A DNA stretch of 64,000 nt from Desulfobulbaceae bacterium (GCA_028718985.1 JAQUKQ010000001.1:16006-80005); one strand, 5' to 3'. Counted from the first letter of the stretch, positions 1 to 9,844 are shown. The notes: generated from the letters alone by a model not told the origin. Numbers and translations: made by a program.

Positions 1-2
1 TA

Positions 3-599
3 AGCCCGATCGCCCGCGGCGATTCTGCCGCACAAGTCTCTGAAACCGAAAAGCCAACGCCGCTGCCCCCCCAAGATCAAGGTGAAGCATTTACCTTGGC
101 CGTTAAACAGATGGCTCTCACCCTTTTTTCCAACATAGGCGATCCAGATCCAGAGGGGGGCACGCTTGCCGACGGCATTGCCGTCAGTTGTTTTGTTGAT
201 CTGAAGAAATTAACCCGCACCTCTTCCTTTGGTCGTTATCTTGCCGAACAGCTCATGACCGAATTTCAACAACAGGGATATCGTGTGCTTGAAATCCGCA
301 AAAGCACCTCGATTTTGATCCAAGAAAAACGCGGTGAATACGGGCTCTCTAGAGATCCAGACGAGATCAACCAAGAGGTTGCGGCACGCACCTTGATTAC
401 TGGCACCTACACCCTGACCGGCAGCCATATTCTGGTTAACGCCAAGGTTATCGACAACAAGAGCACAGCCCTTCTCTCCAGCGCCACCATGGTCTTTCCG
501 AGAACGCCGTTAACCGATCTTCTCTTGGCCGACAGTGCCTCCGCCAGGCACAGAAAACATGATGTTTCATTGACCGCTTTGAAAAAACTGGAAATGTAA
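3..599 (+). CDS. FlgO-domain outer-membrane/envelope protein, 5' end cut by window edge
   Basis: The frame is open from the first bases of the window, so the start codon and any signal peptide lie outside; 198 residues are visible. The visible part matches the FlgO domain. Hallmarks are an ALTLF segment, then GIAVSCFVDLKKL, a T-S-S-F-G-R-YLAEQL helix, a QQGYRVLEIR strand, a GEYGLSRD turn and a TGTYTLTG...VNAKVID strand pair. FlgO proteins are known from Vibrio as outer-membrane proteins needed for normal flagellar stability and motility. The stop lies 55 bases before a second FlgO-domain gene, so the two probably share a transcript. A TTG at 96 is in frame but falls inside the domain and is not a plausible start. 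Family assignment is confident; the link to flagella in this organism is inferred. Confidence 0.85.
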   Translation, partial: SPIARGDSAAQVSETEKPTPLPPQDQGEAFTLAVKQMALTLFSNIGDPDPEGGTLADGIAVSCFVDLKKLTRTSSFGRYLAEQLMTEFQQQGYRVLEIRKSTSILIQEKRGEYGLSRDPDEINQEVAARTLITGTYTLTGSHILVNAKVIDNKSTALLSSATMVFPRTPLTDLLLADSASARHRKHDVSLTALKKLEM

Positions 600-654
600 G
601 AGCCTTTCCCTCTATACTATACCTATCTCTCCCTCAATGATTCAGGAGGATCGC

Positions 655-1401
655 ATGAACAAACCGCTCCATCGTCTCTCTCTCCACACTACCACAATAG
701 CCCTCCTCTGCGTCGCCATTGTGGCCGGACTTCCCGCCTTTGCGGAAGCCGGATTTTGGTCAAGCGACCCACAACCAGTCGTCTCCCCTGAGAAAGGAGC
801 AATGCTGCAAAACGATCCCACGAAAACGGTTGAACCAAACGTCAAAACGCATCGTATTTATCAATATAAATCACCTGTCTCGCAGTCTTACAACACCGAA
901 AACGCCCTCTCGGATATGTCAAAAGAAGTGGCGGGCAAGATCTTTTATGAGATGAAAGATGAAGGTCAGCACACCATGAGCTCAAGGGTGGCTGTCGTTT
1001 GCGCGGTACCCCTTTCCGACCTGAAACGCGAAACCGAGTTTGGCAGAGTCGTGGCAGAGTACTATCTCACAGACCTTGCCGACCGCGGCCTGCAAGTCAA
1101 AGAACTCCGCCTTGGCAAAGATATCAGCATCTTACCGCAAACAGGCGAATTTATTTTATCACAAAATATCGGCGAACTCGCCAATGAATCTCCCGCCCTT
1201 GACTACGTGGTCGTATCAACCTTTACCAACACAAAGAAAACATTGATCCTGCAAGGGCGTATGATTTCTCTGCAAAGCGGCTTGATCAAGACCTCTTGGC
1301 GTTACACCATCCCACTAAACCGTGACCTAATAACCCTTCTTGATACCAATCAACAACCCTTCACCATTGCGGTCAGAGGAATGGGGGGCAACTACAAATG
1401 A
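655..1401 (+). CDS. Exported FlgO-domain protein
   Basis: This 248-residue protein starts at an ATG preceded by a strong AGGAGG-type site (CAGGAGGATCGC), which I prefer over an in-frame ATG 18 bases upstream. The N-terminus is a signal peptide with a hydrophobic core (TTTIALLCVAIVAGLPAF) and cleavage near AFAEAG. Residues about 110-245 form a divergent FlgO domain: SSRVAVVCAVPLSDL, then E-T-E-F-G-R-VVAEYYLTDL, RGLQVKELRLG, and a TNTKKTLILQGRMISL strand pair. It is the second of two adjacent FlgO-type genes, probably from an old duplication. It overlaps the next gene by four bases (ATGA), so translational coupling is likely. The role is inferred as an envelope component tied to the flagellum or to a related surface structure. 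Confidence 0.85.
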   Translation: MNKPLHRLSLHTTTIALLCVAIVAGLPAFAEAGFWSSDPQPVVSPEKGAMLQNDPTKTVEPNVKTHRIYQYKSPVSQSYNTENALSDMSKEVAGKIFYEMKDEGQHTMSSRVAVVCAVPLSDLKRETEFGRVVAEYYLTDLADRGLQVKELRLGKDISILPQTGEFILSQNIGELANESPALDYVVVSTFTNTKKTLILQGRMISLQSGLIKTSWRYTIPLNRDLITLLDTNQQPFTIAVRGMGGNYK

Positions 1402-1931
1402 AGCAAGCAATGAACCCCATCAAACGGACCATATTTACGGCAGGTGCGCTCTTTCTCTCAGTCATCGTGGTGCCGATTTGTTGTGCTGCCGATTCAGACT
1501 CGTCTCCCCCACAGCAGGTAAATGAAGAGGCAGCACCGACGACCAGCAGCCTCCAAAATTATTCCGGCTTAGCGGATCTCATTACCATGATCTGTGATGA
1601 CGCCCTTGAACGATTCCAAGGCTTTTATGGCTCCTCGGTCGTTAAGGTTGAACCCTTCACAACCATTGGCTATTACGAGCGGAATAAACAATCGGAACTT
1701 GGCATGACCCTCGCTGATCAGATGACCGCCACCATCAATAACGAGACACTCGCCAACCAAAACAATAACTCAGGATTGACCACCCAAAAACTCAATGGGG
1801 TGCTGCAAGAGGTTGATGGCTTCCTAAGAATCCACATAAGCGGCATCAATGCCGCTGGAGAAAGAACGTCCTATGTTGTCAGTGTTGAAATGTCCGAGCC
1901 TATCTACCGGGCACTGCACACCTATCTATAA
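1398..1931 (+). CDS. Small exported protein of unknown function in FlgO cluster
   Basis: This 177-residue protein is not recognised. The ATG overlaps the stop of the FlgO-domain gene by four bases; a second ATG four codons on (MNPIKRT) is also possible. The N-terminus is a signal sequence (ifTAGALFLSVIVVPICCAAD) with cleavage near CCA-AD; the two cysteines make a lipoprotein conceivable, although no textbook lipobox is present. After a Ser/Gln-rich linker, the mature part is a mixed alpha/beta domain containing VVKVEPFTTIGYYERNKQSE, TLADQMTATINNE, a QEVDGFLRIHISGINAAGE strand and a final VVSVEMSEPIYRAL. This layout loosely resembles the FlgO proteins before it, so it could be a much-diverged relative. 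Its job is likely linked to theirs. Confidence 0.75.
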   Translation: MKQAMNPIKRTIFTAGALFLSVIVVPICCAADSDSSPPQQVNEEAAPTTSSLQNYSGLADLITMICDDALERFQGFYGSSVVKVEPFTTIGYYERNKQSELGMTLADQMTATINNETLANQNNNSGLTTQKLNGVLQEVDGFLRIHISGINAAGERTSYVVSVEMSEPIYRALHTYL

Positions 1932-1945
1932 ACGGAAGGATAGAC

Positions 1946-3787
1946 ATGGCCGAAGCAGAAAAAGATGACTGGCTCGATGCCTTAGAGAGCCCAGAAGACA
2001 ACGCCTCTGTTCCTGATCAATCGGACATTGACGATCTCCTCTTTGATTTCGAAGCAGAAGAACAACCGATGGCCTCTTCTGCTTCTGAGGAAAAAAATGA
2101 ACTGGACCAATCGGCTATCGATGAACTCTTGCCTGTAGCAGAAGATACCGTTTCATCCGCCCCTCCCGATGTTGCAGCACCGGAGGCCATTGACAACCTC
2201 GATTTAGGCTCATCCGACATTGACGATCTCTTGGCCAGTCCGCAAAAAACAGCGCCAAAAGAAGAGACCGATCCCGACCAAGATGAAATAGACAAGCTCT
2301 TTTCAGAGATGGATTCCGGCGACGAGGAGGAAGAAAATCCTTTTTTGGCCGAAGAAATCAACTTCTCTGATGTGCTAGACACTGAGGATAGTGCCCCGCA
2401 GGGCACTGATTTGGATTTTGGTTCGGAAGAGTTTAAGATGGATGATGGCAGTGGCATCCCCGACTTCAGCCACACAGCAACAGTGGCACCATCGATAGAC
2501 GAACCTACCGCCAGAATCGACATTGAACCAGCAGTCGTTGCAGCTACAATAGGTGCTGCTATCCCAGGAGGTACATCCAAGTTTCAAAAACTCTTCGCCA
2601 ACAGAAAACTCTTGTTTGGTGTGGGGGGTAGTTTAGCGGCACTCCTTCTGCTTGGTGGTGTCTATTTGATGAAAGGGCATAGTCCAAATCCTCCCAAGGA
2701 GAACCCACCCGAAGTAACGAAAAAAGCACATCAAAAAGAGCAAGTGCCCGCTGAGGCACCTCCTGTTCCAGCGAAAGAGACCGTCGTCGTCGAGGCTAAC
2801 GCCATCCCAACCGTTGATAATTTAGAGCTCACAATGCCTGGCGAACAGAGTGAATTGTCGATAACTTTAACCGGACACGACCCAGAAGGTGAGCGGCTGG
2901 AGTACGTCTTCCAGTCCATGCCTGAACATGGTAAACTTTCAGGTCACCCCCCGACCCTCACTTACACCCCAAGGCCAGACTTTATTGGCCAAGATGTCTT
3001 TACCATTAAAGCAACTGATGGCAAAAACATCAGCCTACCAGCCTCGGTAACCATCACAAGACTGGCAGCCGTTGCCCCCGTAGAACCTGCCGCCGCGCCG
3101 GAACCAGCTAAACCAGAACCAACTGAGGCAAGCGTACCGGTATCGGACAAACCAAAAACACAAGAAATTATTTTAGCAAAAAGCAAATCGTACTCTTTGA
3201 CAAGCGCAAAGTCGCAGACAATCAACTGGAAAAAAATATGGAATGAAACCAACTTCGTACCATATAAGTCAGACGTACGGGTACGTATATTGACGGCTCC
3301 CAAACACGGCTCCCTGATTACCAATAAATCCCAATCAACCTACACCCCAGACCAAAGCTTTAGAGGTACAGACAGCTTAACCTACCAATTTAGTTTGGGG
3401 AAATTAACTTCGAAAAGCAAATCTATCTCAATTAGTGTTCATCGGCAGAATAACGCGCCCCAGCTCTTCCTCCGGCCCATAGCCCAAAGCTACACAACCG
3501 GTGACACGGTATTTCTCAGCGCCAGTCAAACAAAGGACGAAAACAGAGACACAGTAACCTTCACCTGGGAACAGCTTGCCGGTATTCCTGTTGTGCTCAA
3601 GACACTCAGTGGTGATGGCTCACAAGTCTCTTTTGTGGCACCATCAAACTTCAATACGGTCAACACCCCCTCTCTGTTGATCAGGGTAACCGCAACCGAT
3701 CAGGAAGGTGCCAGCGCCTCCAGGGAGATCACCATTACGACAAAGTCTCGCCGTAATTCCGCCATCTGGCTCGGGAATCAAGGTTAA
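1946..3787 (+). CDS. Single-pass membrane protein with repeated IDxLL motifs and Ig-like domains
   Basis: This 613-residue protein has a GGAAGGATAGAC ribosome site. Residues 1-215 are acidic and low-complexity, with four copies of a short motif: DQSDIDDLL (about 24-32), DQSAIDELL (54-62), SSDIDDLL (89-96) and DQDEIDKLF (111-119). These resemble the N-terminal CheY-binding peptide of FliM (consensus near LSQxEIDALL). A transmembrane helix lies at about 221-243. The rest is probably periplasmic. It contains a cadherin-like/Big_9-type Ig domain (about 285-375, with [15 protein letters not shown]), a second one (about 445-505, with [11 protein letters not shown]) and a PKD/REJ-like domain (about 510-600). 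The protein therefore joins a cytoplasmic peptide array to an exported adhesive or structural part. It closes the FlgO operon and overlaps the convergent rpe gene by four bases. Confidence 0.85.
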   Translation: MAEAEKDDWLDALESPEDNASVPDQSDIDDLLFDFEAEEQPMASSASEEKNELDQSAIDELLPVAEDTVSSAPPDVAAPEAIDNLDLGSSDIDDLLASPQKTAPKEETDPDQDEIDKLFSEMDSGDEEEENPFLAEEINFSDVLDTEDSAPQGTDLDFGSEEFKMDDGSGIPDFSHTATVAPSIDEPTARIDIEPAVVAATIGAAIPGGTSKFQKLFANRKLLFGVGGSLAALLLLGGVYLMKGHSPNPPKENPPEVTKKAHQKEQVPAEAPPVPAKETVVVEANAIPTVDNLELTMPGEQSELSITLTGHDPEGERLEYVFQSMPEHGKLSGHPPTLTYTPRPDFIGQDVFTIKATDGKNISLPASVTITRLAAVAPVEPAAAPEPAKPEPTEASVPVSDKPKTQEIILAKSKSYSLTSAKSQTINWKKIWNETNFVPYKSDVRVRILTAPKHGSLITNKSQSTYTPDQSFRGTDSLTYQFSLGKLTSKSKSISISVHRQNNAPQLFLRPIAQSYTTGDTVFLSASQTKDENRDTVTFTWEQLAGIPVVLKTLSGDGSQVSFVAPSNFNTVNTPSLLIRVTATDQEGASASREITITTKSRRNSAIWLGNQG

Positions 3788-4446
3788 GCCTCGGCCCGTC
3801 TTTTTAACTCGGCAATCTCGAAGGCGTAGTTATCTTTGCCAAACACCGCAGAACCCGCCACAAAGATATTGGCCCCAGCCTTTGCAATCTCTCCAATAGT
3901 AAATGGGCTTACCCCCCCATCGATTTCGATGCCCACCTGCAAGCCGCGAGCATCGATCATCTCTTTGAGCTTTCTAGTTTTTTCGATAGCGCTACGAATA
4001 AACTTTTGACCACCAAAGCCAGGATTTACACTCATCAACATCACCAGATCCAACTCCTCAAGGATATAGTCTAACGAAGTTAATGGCGTTGCTGGATTGA
4101 GCACGGCACCAGCCTTCTTGCCTAATTGTTTGATGGCGTGAATGCTACGATGCAGATGGTGACACGTCTCAACATGCACCGTTATCCAATCAGCCCCGGC
4201 CTCGGCAAAGGCCTCTATGTACCTATCGGGGTCAGATATCATCAAGTGAACATCAAGAGGTGCCTTGGTGATTTTACGAACGGCAGCGACAACAAGCGGC
4301 CCGATGGTTATATTCGGCACAAAATGGCCATCCATAACATCAATATGAATTACATCTGCACCATCGGCGACAACTTGTGTTATCTCATCACCCAGTTTAG
4401 CAAAATCAGCCGACAGAATGGATGGAGCAATCATCAATCGTTGCAT
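3784..4446 (-). CDS. rpe: Ribulose-phosphate 3-epimerase
   Basis: This 220-residue enzyme of normal length interconverts ribulose 5-phosphate and xylulose 5-phosphate in the cytoplasmic pentose phosphate pathway. TIM-barrel signatures are all present: APSILSADF at the N-terminus, [14 protein letters not shown] (metal and catalytic Asp), DVHLMISDP, the [10 protein letters not shown] phosphate loop and the EIDGGVSP strand with the second catalytic Asp. The start at MQRLMIAPS is preceded by AGGAG; an internal Met four residues on would also serve. It is the last gene of a minus-strand group with an M16 peptidase and lgt, and its stop codon overlaps the convergent membrane-protein gene. Confidence 0.97.
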   Translation of the reverse strand: MQRLMIAPSILSADFAKLGDEITQVVADGADVIHIDVMDGHFVPNITIGPLVVAAVRKITKAPLDVHLMISDPDRYIEAFAEAGADWITVHVETCHHLHRSIHAIKQLGKKAGAVLNPATPLTSLDYILEELDLVMLMSVNPGFGGQKFIRSAIEKTRKLKEMIDARGLQVGIEIDGGVSPFTIGEIAKAGANIFVAGSAVFGKDNYAFEIAELKRRAEA

Positions 4447-4489
4447 AGAAACTCCTTGCGAATTTTAGTTACCGTGTCAGTGTCATCGA

Positions 4490-7150
4490 TTATTCAACGC
4501 CAACCTTCACCTGGACATAGTGTTTGGGTTGGATATATTTGGCAGCAACTCTCATGACATCTTCGACCTTAATTTGCCTGATAGCTTTTGCATAATATGT
4601 CCCAAAATCAAGACCAAGCCCATAGGTCTCACTCAGGGCCAGATCCAAGGCTTGAGCACTATTTGTCTGCAAACTTAAATCATACTGCCCGAGAATGAGG
4701 TTTTTGGCCTTATCTAACTCATCCTGACGAATCGGCGTTGAACGAATTTTATCCAGCTCTTGCCAGACAGAGGCGACAGCCTCCTTTTCCTTGTCTGGAC
4801 TTGTACCGATATAGATACCAAAAGAACCGGTATCAAGCCCCAGCAAATTAAAAGAGGATAGACTATAGGCCAGACTCTGCTTATCCCGTAACTGCGTAAA
4901 CAACCTGCCACTTTGACCACTGAGCACCGTGTCTACAACCTCTAGGGCAAAACGATCCGGACTTTTTAATGTCGTTCCCAGAAAACCAATGATAAGATGA
5001 ACCTGCTCTTTATCACGAACCAACGTTGACAGGCTGGGGACAGGAGGAGCTGTTGGCACAACGATAGCTTTCTTTTCTAACGCGGCGCCACTCTTGTGCC
5101 AAGAACCGAACAAACTGTTCACCTTCTCAAAAACATCCTTGGCCTTCACGTCTCCTGTTATGGCAAGCACCAAAGAGTCAGGCTGGGCGTAGCGATTGTA
5201 TAGCTTATGCAAATCTGCCGCGTTAAGATTTTTGATCGCCTCTTCAGAGCCCAAGCTGTTTAAGGCATATGGGTGGGTTTGAAAAAGTTTTCGATTGAAC
5301 TCGTTAAACGCTGTTGCGGGCAACGAGTCCATCTGTTGTTTAATCGCAGCAAGCCGCTCCGGAAGAATTTTTTTTGCCTCTTCTGGGTCAAAGGCTGGGG
5401 TAACCAAGATATCTCGAAACAACTCCAAGCCCTCATCAAAAAACCTCGAGAGAAAGGCGGCTTTGAGACCAAAGGTGTTTTTGCCATTAAATCCTGAAAT
5501 ATCGGCGGCCATATCGGCAATAGCAAGCGATAACTCCCTGGAGTTCAGTCGCTCAGTACTCCTTGGGAGAAGATCGCTGATAAAGGCAAAAGCACCATTA
5601 GTCTCCACCGTTTCACCCATCAGACCGCCAGGAAATACGGCCTGAGCCGAAACTGTTGGCACCTGTGGCTCTTCGCGCACCAAAAGGGTAATCCCGTTAT
5701 CAAGCTTGAAACGATGAACATTGCCTAGATAGGACGATACAAGTGAACTTGGCATACTCTCTTTTGCAGCCTTTTCGGCCTGTTTACTAATCTCTACCAA
5801 CTCCTCGGTGGTTAATTTGACACCCGCTCCTTTAGGCGTGAGGTATCCAGCAATCAAGCGGTGGCTGTCACAATATTTTTGGGCAACTCTCTTGATATCA
5901 TCTAGACTGACCGCTCGTATTTTTTCAAGATACTTATCTTCCCTTGGGTCACCAGACAAGGCTTCAAACGAACCCAGCACCCTCGCCTGACCTTCAACTT
6001 TCTCCAGATTAAATACAAAATCACTCTCAAGACTATGCTTTATTCTTTCTAACTCCTGCTCATCAACGGCAACATATTTCAATTTGAATATCTCGGTCAA
6101 ACTAGCGAGCAATGCCTCTTTAATTGCCTTTTGATCTAAGGTGGCCGTTATTTCGAGAAGGCCAGGATATTTCGGGGTGAAAGCAGATGAGTTGATAGCG
6201 TAAACAATTCCTCTCCTATTCCTCAGTTCCTCATACAATCGAGAAGTATCTCCTTGACCTAAAATTCCCGACATAACATCCAACACCGGTGTATCAGGAT
6301 CATCAAAGGCTGGAATAGGAAAGACTACAGCCATTTGCGATTGATTGACCGACTCTTCCATACTGAAGAGCCTTGCCCCATTAACGGGTGGCTCTTCCGG
6401 CACCTCTTGCTCTTCAATACTCTGACTTGGCAAATCGTCAAAAATTTCTTTTACTTTGTTGATGACAGGCTCAAAACGGACATTGCCAACAATAACAACC
6501 GTAAAATTGTTTGGCTGATAATGCTTAGCCATATAATGCAAAATATCGTCCCGGGTGAATGAAGAAACGCTCTCTCTGGTGCCAATCACCGGTAACCGGT
6601 AGGGGTGAGTTGTGTAGGAGTTTTTCATCATTGATTCGAAAAACATGACCTCTGGTCGGTCGTTTCGCATACCAATCTCTTCCAGCACAACCTTTTTTTC
6701 ACGCTCCAACTCATCTTTATCAAAAATTGAATTACGCACCGCGTCTGTTAGCACCTCAAGAGCTGTAGACCAGTCTCGTGCGGGTAACGTGGCGTGATAA
6801 ACTGTGTACTCAAAAGAGGTGTAGGCATTGATCTGCCCACCCTTTTCCTCAATAGCAGCAGCAACTTCCCCTGGGCCCCTATTTTTGGTACCCTTAAAGA
6901 TCATGTGCTCTATTAAGTGGGTAATCCCACCCTCTTTTTCTCCCTCGTAGACACTGCCGGCTTTAACCCAAATTTGGACAGTAACCACCTTGGAGCCAGG
7001 CACCTCCTTGACAAGAAGGTTGAGGCCATTTTCCAGGGTATCTTTGTAGAGATGTGGTTTTAATAGTTTGGCGTACAATGCTGTCGGTGTCATAACAATC
7101 CATAAAAAGGTGATAAAAAAAGGAAAAAAGTGTATTGATGATTTATTCAT
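4490..7150 (-). CDS. Exported M16-family zinc metallopeptidase, two-repeat type
   Basis: This 886-residue insulinase/pitrilysin-family peptidase has two M16 repeats in one chain. A signal peptide ends near ALYA-K (residue 27), placing it in the periplasm. The inverted zinc motif HLIEH is at about 78-82 and the distal zinc ligand lies in the EREKKVVLEEIG helix near 157. The second half (from about 450) keeps the M16 fold, including the NPGF-like RFKLDNGITLLVREEP start and a C-terminal active-site-type region, but has no HxxEH, as is usual when two M16 units are fused and one is catalytically silent. The family degrades peptides or processes exported proteins; the substrate is unknown. I chose ATG 7150 over an in-frame GTG two codons upstream. 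Downstream of lgt by 19 bases, so probably cotranscribed. Confidence 0.95.
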   Translation of the reverse strand: MNKSSIHFFPFFITFLWIVMTPTALYAKLLKPHLYKDTLENGLNLLVKEVPGSKVVTVQIWVKAGSVYEGEKEGGITHLIEHMIFKGTKNRGPGEVAAAIEEKGGQINAYTSFEYTVYHATLPARDWSTALEVLTDAVRNSIFDKDELEREKKVVLEEIGMRNDRPEVMFFESMMKNSYTTHPYRLPVIGTRESVSSFTRDDILHYMAKHYQPNNFTVVIVGNVRFEPVINKVKEIFDDLPSQSIEEQEVPEEPPVNGARLFSMEESVNQSQMAVVFPIPAFDDPDTPVLDVMSGILGQGDTSRLYEELRNRRGIVYAINSSAFTPKYPGLLEITATLDQKAIKEALLASLTEIFKLKYVAVDEQELERIKHSLESDFVFNLEKVEGQARVLGSFEALSGDPREDKYLEKIRAVSLDDIKRVAQKYCDSHRLIAGYLTPKGAGVKLTTEELVEISKQAEKAAKESMPSSLVSSYLGNVHRFKLDNGITLLVREEPQVPTVSAQAVFPGGLMGETVETNGAFAFISDLLPRSTERLNSRELSLAIADMAADISGFNGKNTFGLKAAFLSRFFDEGLELFRDILVTPAFDPEEAKKILPERLAAIKQQMDSLPATAFNEFNRKLFQTHPYALNSLGSEEAIKNLNAADLHKLYNRYAQPDSLVLAITGDVKAKDVFEKVNSLFGSWHKSGAALEKKAIVVPTAPPVPSLSTLVRDKEQVHLIIGFLGTTLKSPDRFALEVVDTVLSGQSGRLFTQLRDKQSLAYSLSSFNLLGLDTGSFGIYIGTSPDKEKEAVASVWQELDKIRSTPIRQDELDKAKNLILGQYDLSLQTNSAQALDLALSETYGLGLDFGTYYAKAIRQIKVEDVMRVAAKYIQPKHYVQVKVGVE

Positions 7151-7169
7151 ATGCACTCACGTTTCGAGA

Positions 7170-7949
7170 TCATGAAATTGCCTGGTTTCTTCTCAAAGAG
7201 AAGATTATAATTCCAGCCACTATCATGGTCACGCTCAAAATTTGTCCCATGGTAAACACCCCTATAAACCCTATTTGAGCATCTGGTTCGCGAAAATTCT
7301 CTACGATGCTTCTCACTATGCCATACCCAATCAGAAAAAAACTCAACATAAATCCAGACGGATGGGGGCGATCCTTAGCCTTCCAAAGAATCATAAAAAG
7401 GAAAATCCCCTCCAAAAGAAACTCATAAAGCTGAGAAGGATGTCTGGGGTTCGGACCTCCTCCTGGGAATATCATCGCCCATGGCATATTGCTTTCCCTT
7501 CCATACAGCTCTCCATTAATGAAGTTTCCTATTCTCCCAAAACCCAACCCTAGAGGAATTGTCACCACATAAATGTCGGCTGTTTTCCAAAAATCAAGCT
7601 TTCTTGTACTGCAAAACCAAACTCCTCCACAAATAACCCCAAGCAAGGCACCGTGAAACGACATCCCTCCTTGCCAAGTTGCAAGGATCTCAGCAGGATT
7701 CTTCAGGTAGTAAGTGAGATTATAAAACAAAACATAACCAAGTCGACCACCTAAAATTAAACTAAGCATCAAAGTGACGTTGAGATTTTCTAGATGGTTT
7801 GCCAAATTGCTATCATGGTTTTTTTTTATCTGACGCTGAACCAAGACATAGGAAATAATAAAACCAACAACATACATTAGGCCATACCACCGAATTTGCA
7901 TAGGACCTATCTTCACAATCGCTGGATCAATCTGTGGAAAAGTTAACAT
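7170..7949 (-). CDS. lgt: Prolipoprotein diacylglyceryl transferase
   Basis: This 259-residue integral membrane enzyme transfers diacylglycerol from phosphatidylglycerol to the lipobox cysteine of prolipoproteins, the first step of lipoprotein maturation. The signature GRIGNFINGELYGR motif is present near residue 135, together with IRWYGLMYVVGF at the N-terminus, GGRLGYVLFYN, GMSFHGALLG and HPSQLYE. Seven hydrophobic segments are visible. It is first in a minus-strand group (lgt, M16 peptidase, rpe). Only 38 bases separate its start from the divergent radical SAM gene, so the two promoters must lie very close together or overlap the genes. A TTTTCCACA (DnaA-box-like) word occurs inside its first codons on the minus strand. 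Confidence 0.97.
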   Translation of the reverse strand: MLTFPQIDPAIVKIGPMQIRWYGLMYVVGFIISYVLVQRQIKKNHDSNLANHLENLNVTLMLSLILGGRLGYVLFYNLTYYLKNPAEILATWQGGMSFHGALLGVICGGVWFCSTRKLDFWKTADIYVVTIPLGLGFGRIGNFINGELYGRESNMPWAMIFPGGGPNPRHPSQLYEFLLEGIFLFMILWKAKDRPHPSGFMLSFFLIGYGIVRSIVENFREPDAQIGFIGVFTMGQILSVTMIVAGIIIFSLRRNQAIS

Positions 7950-7987
7950 ACTTTTATTTTTGAATAATTTAAGTTTTTACCAACACT

Positions 7988-9646
7988 ATGAAAATATCCT
8001 TAATAGCCTTTAACTGCCGCTATTCCCACTCTTGTTTAGCGCTTTTTTATGTAAGAAATGAGCTTGAAAAATTTCTCCCGGAAAGCTCTGTGTCAATAAA
8101 TCAGTTCACCATTAACGATCCTTACTACGAAGCCTTATTGAAGATTAAAGACTATCAAACTGAGGCCCTTTTTTTTTCTGTTTACATATGGAATGCCGTC
8201 TATCTCTGTCGCTTAATAAATGATTTACACTCTTGCTTACCTGACTTACCGATAGTTCTTGGTGGCCCCCAAGCTCCTTCACTCAGAGAAAAACTGAGCT
8301 TTGGACCAACGTTGGTTCACGGCCAAATTGAAGGTGTCAGCCAAAATTTTTACAAAGATTTAGCAAACAAGAATTTACAAAGCGACTATTTCGGATCTTC
8401 AATTACCACCTTTAGCTACCCATATAAACAAGAAGATTTTCAAGGCCAACTCAAAAATAGAAATATCTATTACGAATCTTCAAGGGGTTGCCCTTTTTTT
8501 TGTTCCTATTGTCTATCATCAATAAGTCATGGTGTTCTATCAAAGGATATAGAACAAGTAAAAAAAGAACTCTCAGCTATTTTAAAAGAGTCTCCTAAAA
8601 ATTTAAGATTTGTTGATCGTACTTTTAACGCTAATCCTGAGAGAGCTTTAGAAATATGGGATTTTTTACTAGAAAATGCGGATGATACCTGTTCCTTTCA
8701 TTTTGAAATAGCTCCCGATCTCTTTACAAAAGAGATGTTTTGTTTTTTAGAAAAGGTAAAGAGAAAAGTTTTCCAGTTTGAGATAGGAATACAATCAACG
8801 AATCAAAATACATTACTTACTGTAAACAGGAAAATGAATATAGGAAGATCGCTTGACACAATTAAACGCCTTATTTCATATAATAATATAAATATCCATC
8901 TTGATCTTATCCTTGGCCTCCCTTTAGAAGATTGCAAGAGCTTTTCTCAATCTGTTAGCGACACTTTAAGATTAAAGCCAGATTATTTACAAATTGGACT
9001 ACTTAAAATTCTACCAGATACTGAACTTTTTAGAAGTAAACAAATTTTTGAAATTATTTCATGCTCAGAACCACCATATCAAATATTATCAACAAAATGG
9101 ATGAACAGTGAAACTTTATCTAAATTATATTGGATTGGAGAGTGTATAGAATATTTTTATAATAAAAAATTTTTTAGTAATTTTTTTTCATATATAATTT
9201 CTATAGAAAAAGATATTTTTCTATTCTTCAAAGAATTAACTTTTTTTTGCAAAAAAAATAATTTTTTTAATGTATCAAAAACTCATGATATTATGATCAT
9301 AATTTTATTTAAATTTATTACTAATCACAAAGAAAGTAAAATACTTAAAGAATTCCTAATATTTGATTGGTTTTCTTGTGGTCATAAATATATTCATGAT
9401 ATTTTCAATATTGAAATTAATACCATTAAAAAAGAAATTTTTAATAAATTTCCATTAGAAATGGACAATATATATAAAGAAAAAGAGAGAAATACATTTT
9501 TAAAAAAATGTATTTTATTTAAATTTTCTGGTTTATTGTTAACACATATAAATTTAACTAATACAGATTATGATTTTTATGTAGGATTTATTGCTGAAAA
9601 TAAAATTAAAACCAATATAATTTTGATACCATTCCTTATTGAATGA
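7988..9646 (+). CDS. B12-binding domain/radical SAM protein with DUF4080-like C-terminus
   Basis: This 552-residue protein has a cobalamin-binding-like N-terminal domain (ISLIAFNCRYSHSCLALFYV, then LPIVLGGPQAPS), followed by a radical SAM core. The 4Fe-4S motif is CPFFCSYC (CxxxCxxC), near residue 170, inside an ESSRGCPFFCSYCLSS segment, and is followed by FVDRTFNANP and DLILGLPLE strands typical of the fold. The C-terminal third matches the DUF4080-type tail in placement. Such proteins are related to methylthiotransferases and B12-dependent radical SAM methyltransferases, but the substrate is unknown. Codon use becomes extremely AT-rich after about 9050, with runs of Lys, Asn, Phe and Ile, unlike the first half. 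It runs alone on its strand, divergent from lgt. Confidence 0.9.
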   Translation: MKISLIAFNCRYSHSCLALFYVRNELEKFLPESSVSINQFTINDPYYEALLKIKDYQTEALFFSVYIWNAVYLCRLINDLHSCLPDLPIVLGGPQAPSLREKLSFGPTLVHGQIEGVSQNFYKDLANKNLQSDYFGSSITTFSYPYKQEDFQGQLKNRNIYYESSRGCPFFCSYCLSSISHGVLSKDIEQVKKELSAILKESPKNLRFVDRTFNANPERALEIWDFLLENADDTCSFHFEIAPDLFTKEMFCFLEKVKRKVFQFEIGIQSTNQNTLLTVNRKMNIGRSLDTIKRLISYNNINIHLDLILGLPLEDCKSFSQSVSDTLRLKPDYLQIGLLKILPDTELFRSKQIFEIISCSEPPYQILSTKWMNSETLSKLYWIGECIEYFYNKKFFSNFFSYIISIEKDIFLFFKELTFFCKKNNFFNVSKTHDIMIIILFKFITNHKESKILKEFLIFDWFSCGHKYIHDIFNIEINTIKKEIFNKFPLEMDNIYKEKERNTFLKKCILFKFSGLLLTHINLTNTDYDFYVGFIAENKIKTNIILIPFLIE

Positions 9647-9739
9647 TATGTATAAAGAATAAGAGACCATAGCAATGTTGTATATTTACCTTTGAAAAAA
9701 ATAAATTTAAAAAATTCAAATATTTAAACTGATTGTCGC

Positions 9740-9767
9740 ACCAAAAAATAGTGTTGAATTTTTTGGT
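9740..9767. repeat. Inverted repeat 1 upstream of dnaN (9-base arms)
   Basis: ACCAAAAAA and TTTTTTGGT flank a 10-base loop (TAGTGTTGAA) and match perfectly. On the plus strand it follows the radical SAM gene and is itself followed by ATTTTTA, so it could act as a weak terminator, although the stem is mostly A/T. Confidence 0.55.
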
Positions 9768-9844
9768 ATTTTTACTAAGCTGTGAATGCTGTTTACTCTA
9801 AAAATATCTTATAGAGAGGCCTCCAACAAAATATAATGATTCTG

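Noticed and set aside
2017-2580. Ser-rich open frame of 187 codons on the minus strand
   Set aside because: It is the antisense of the acidic IDxLL region, whose Asp/Glu-rich codons read as Ser/Ile on the other strand.
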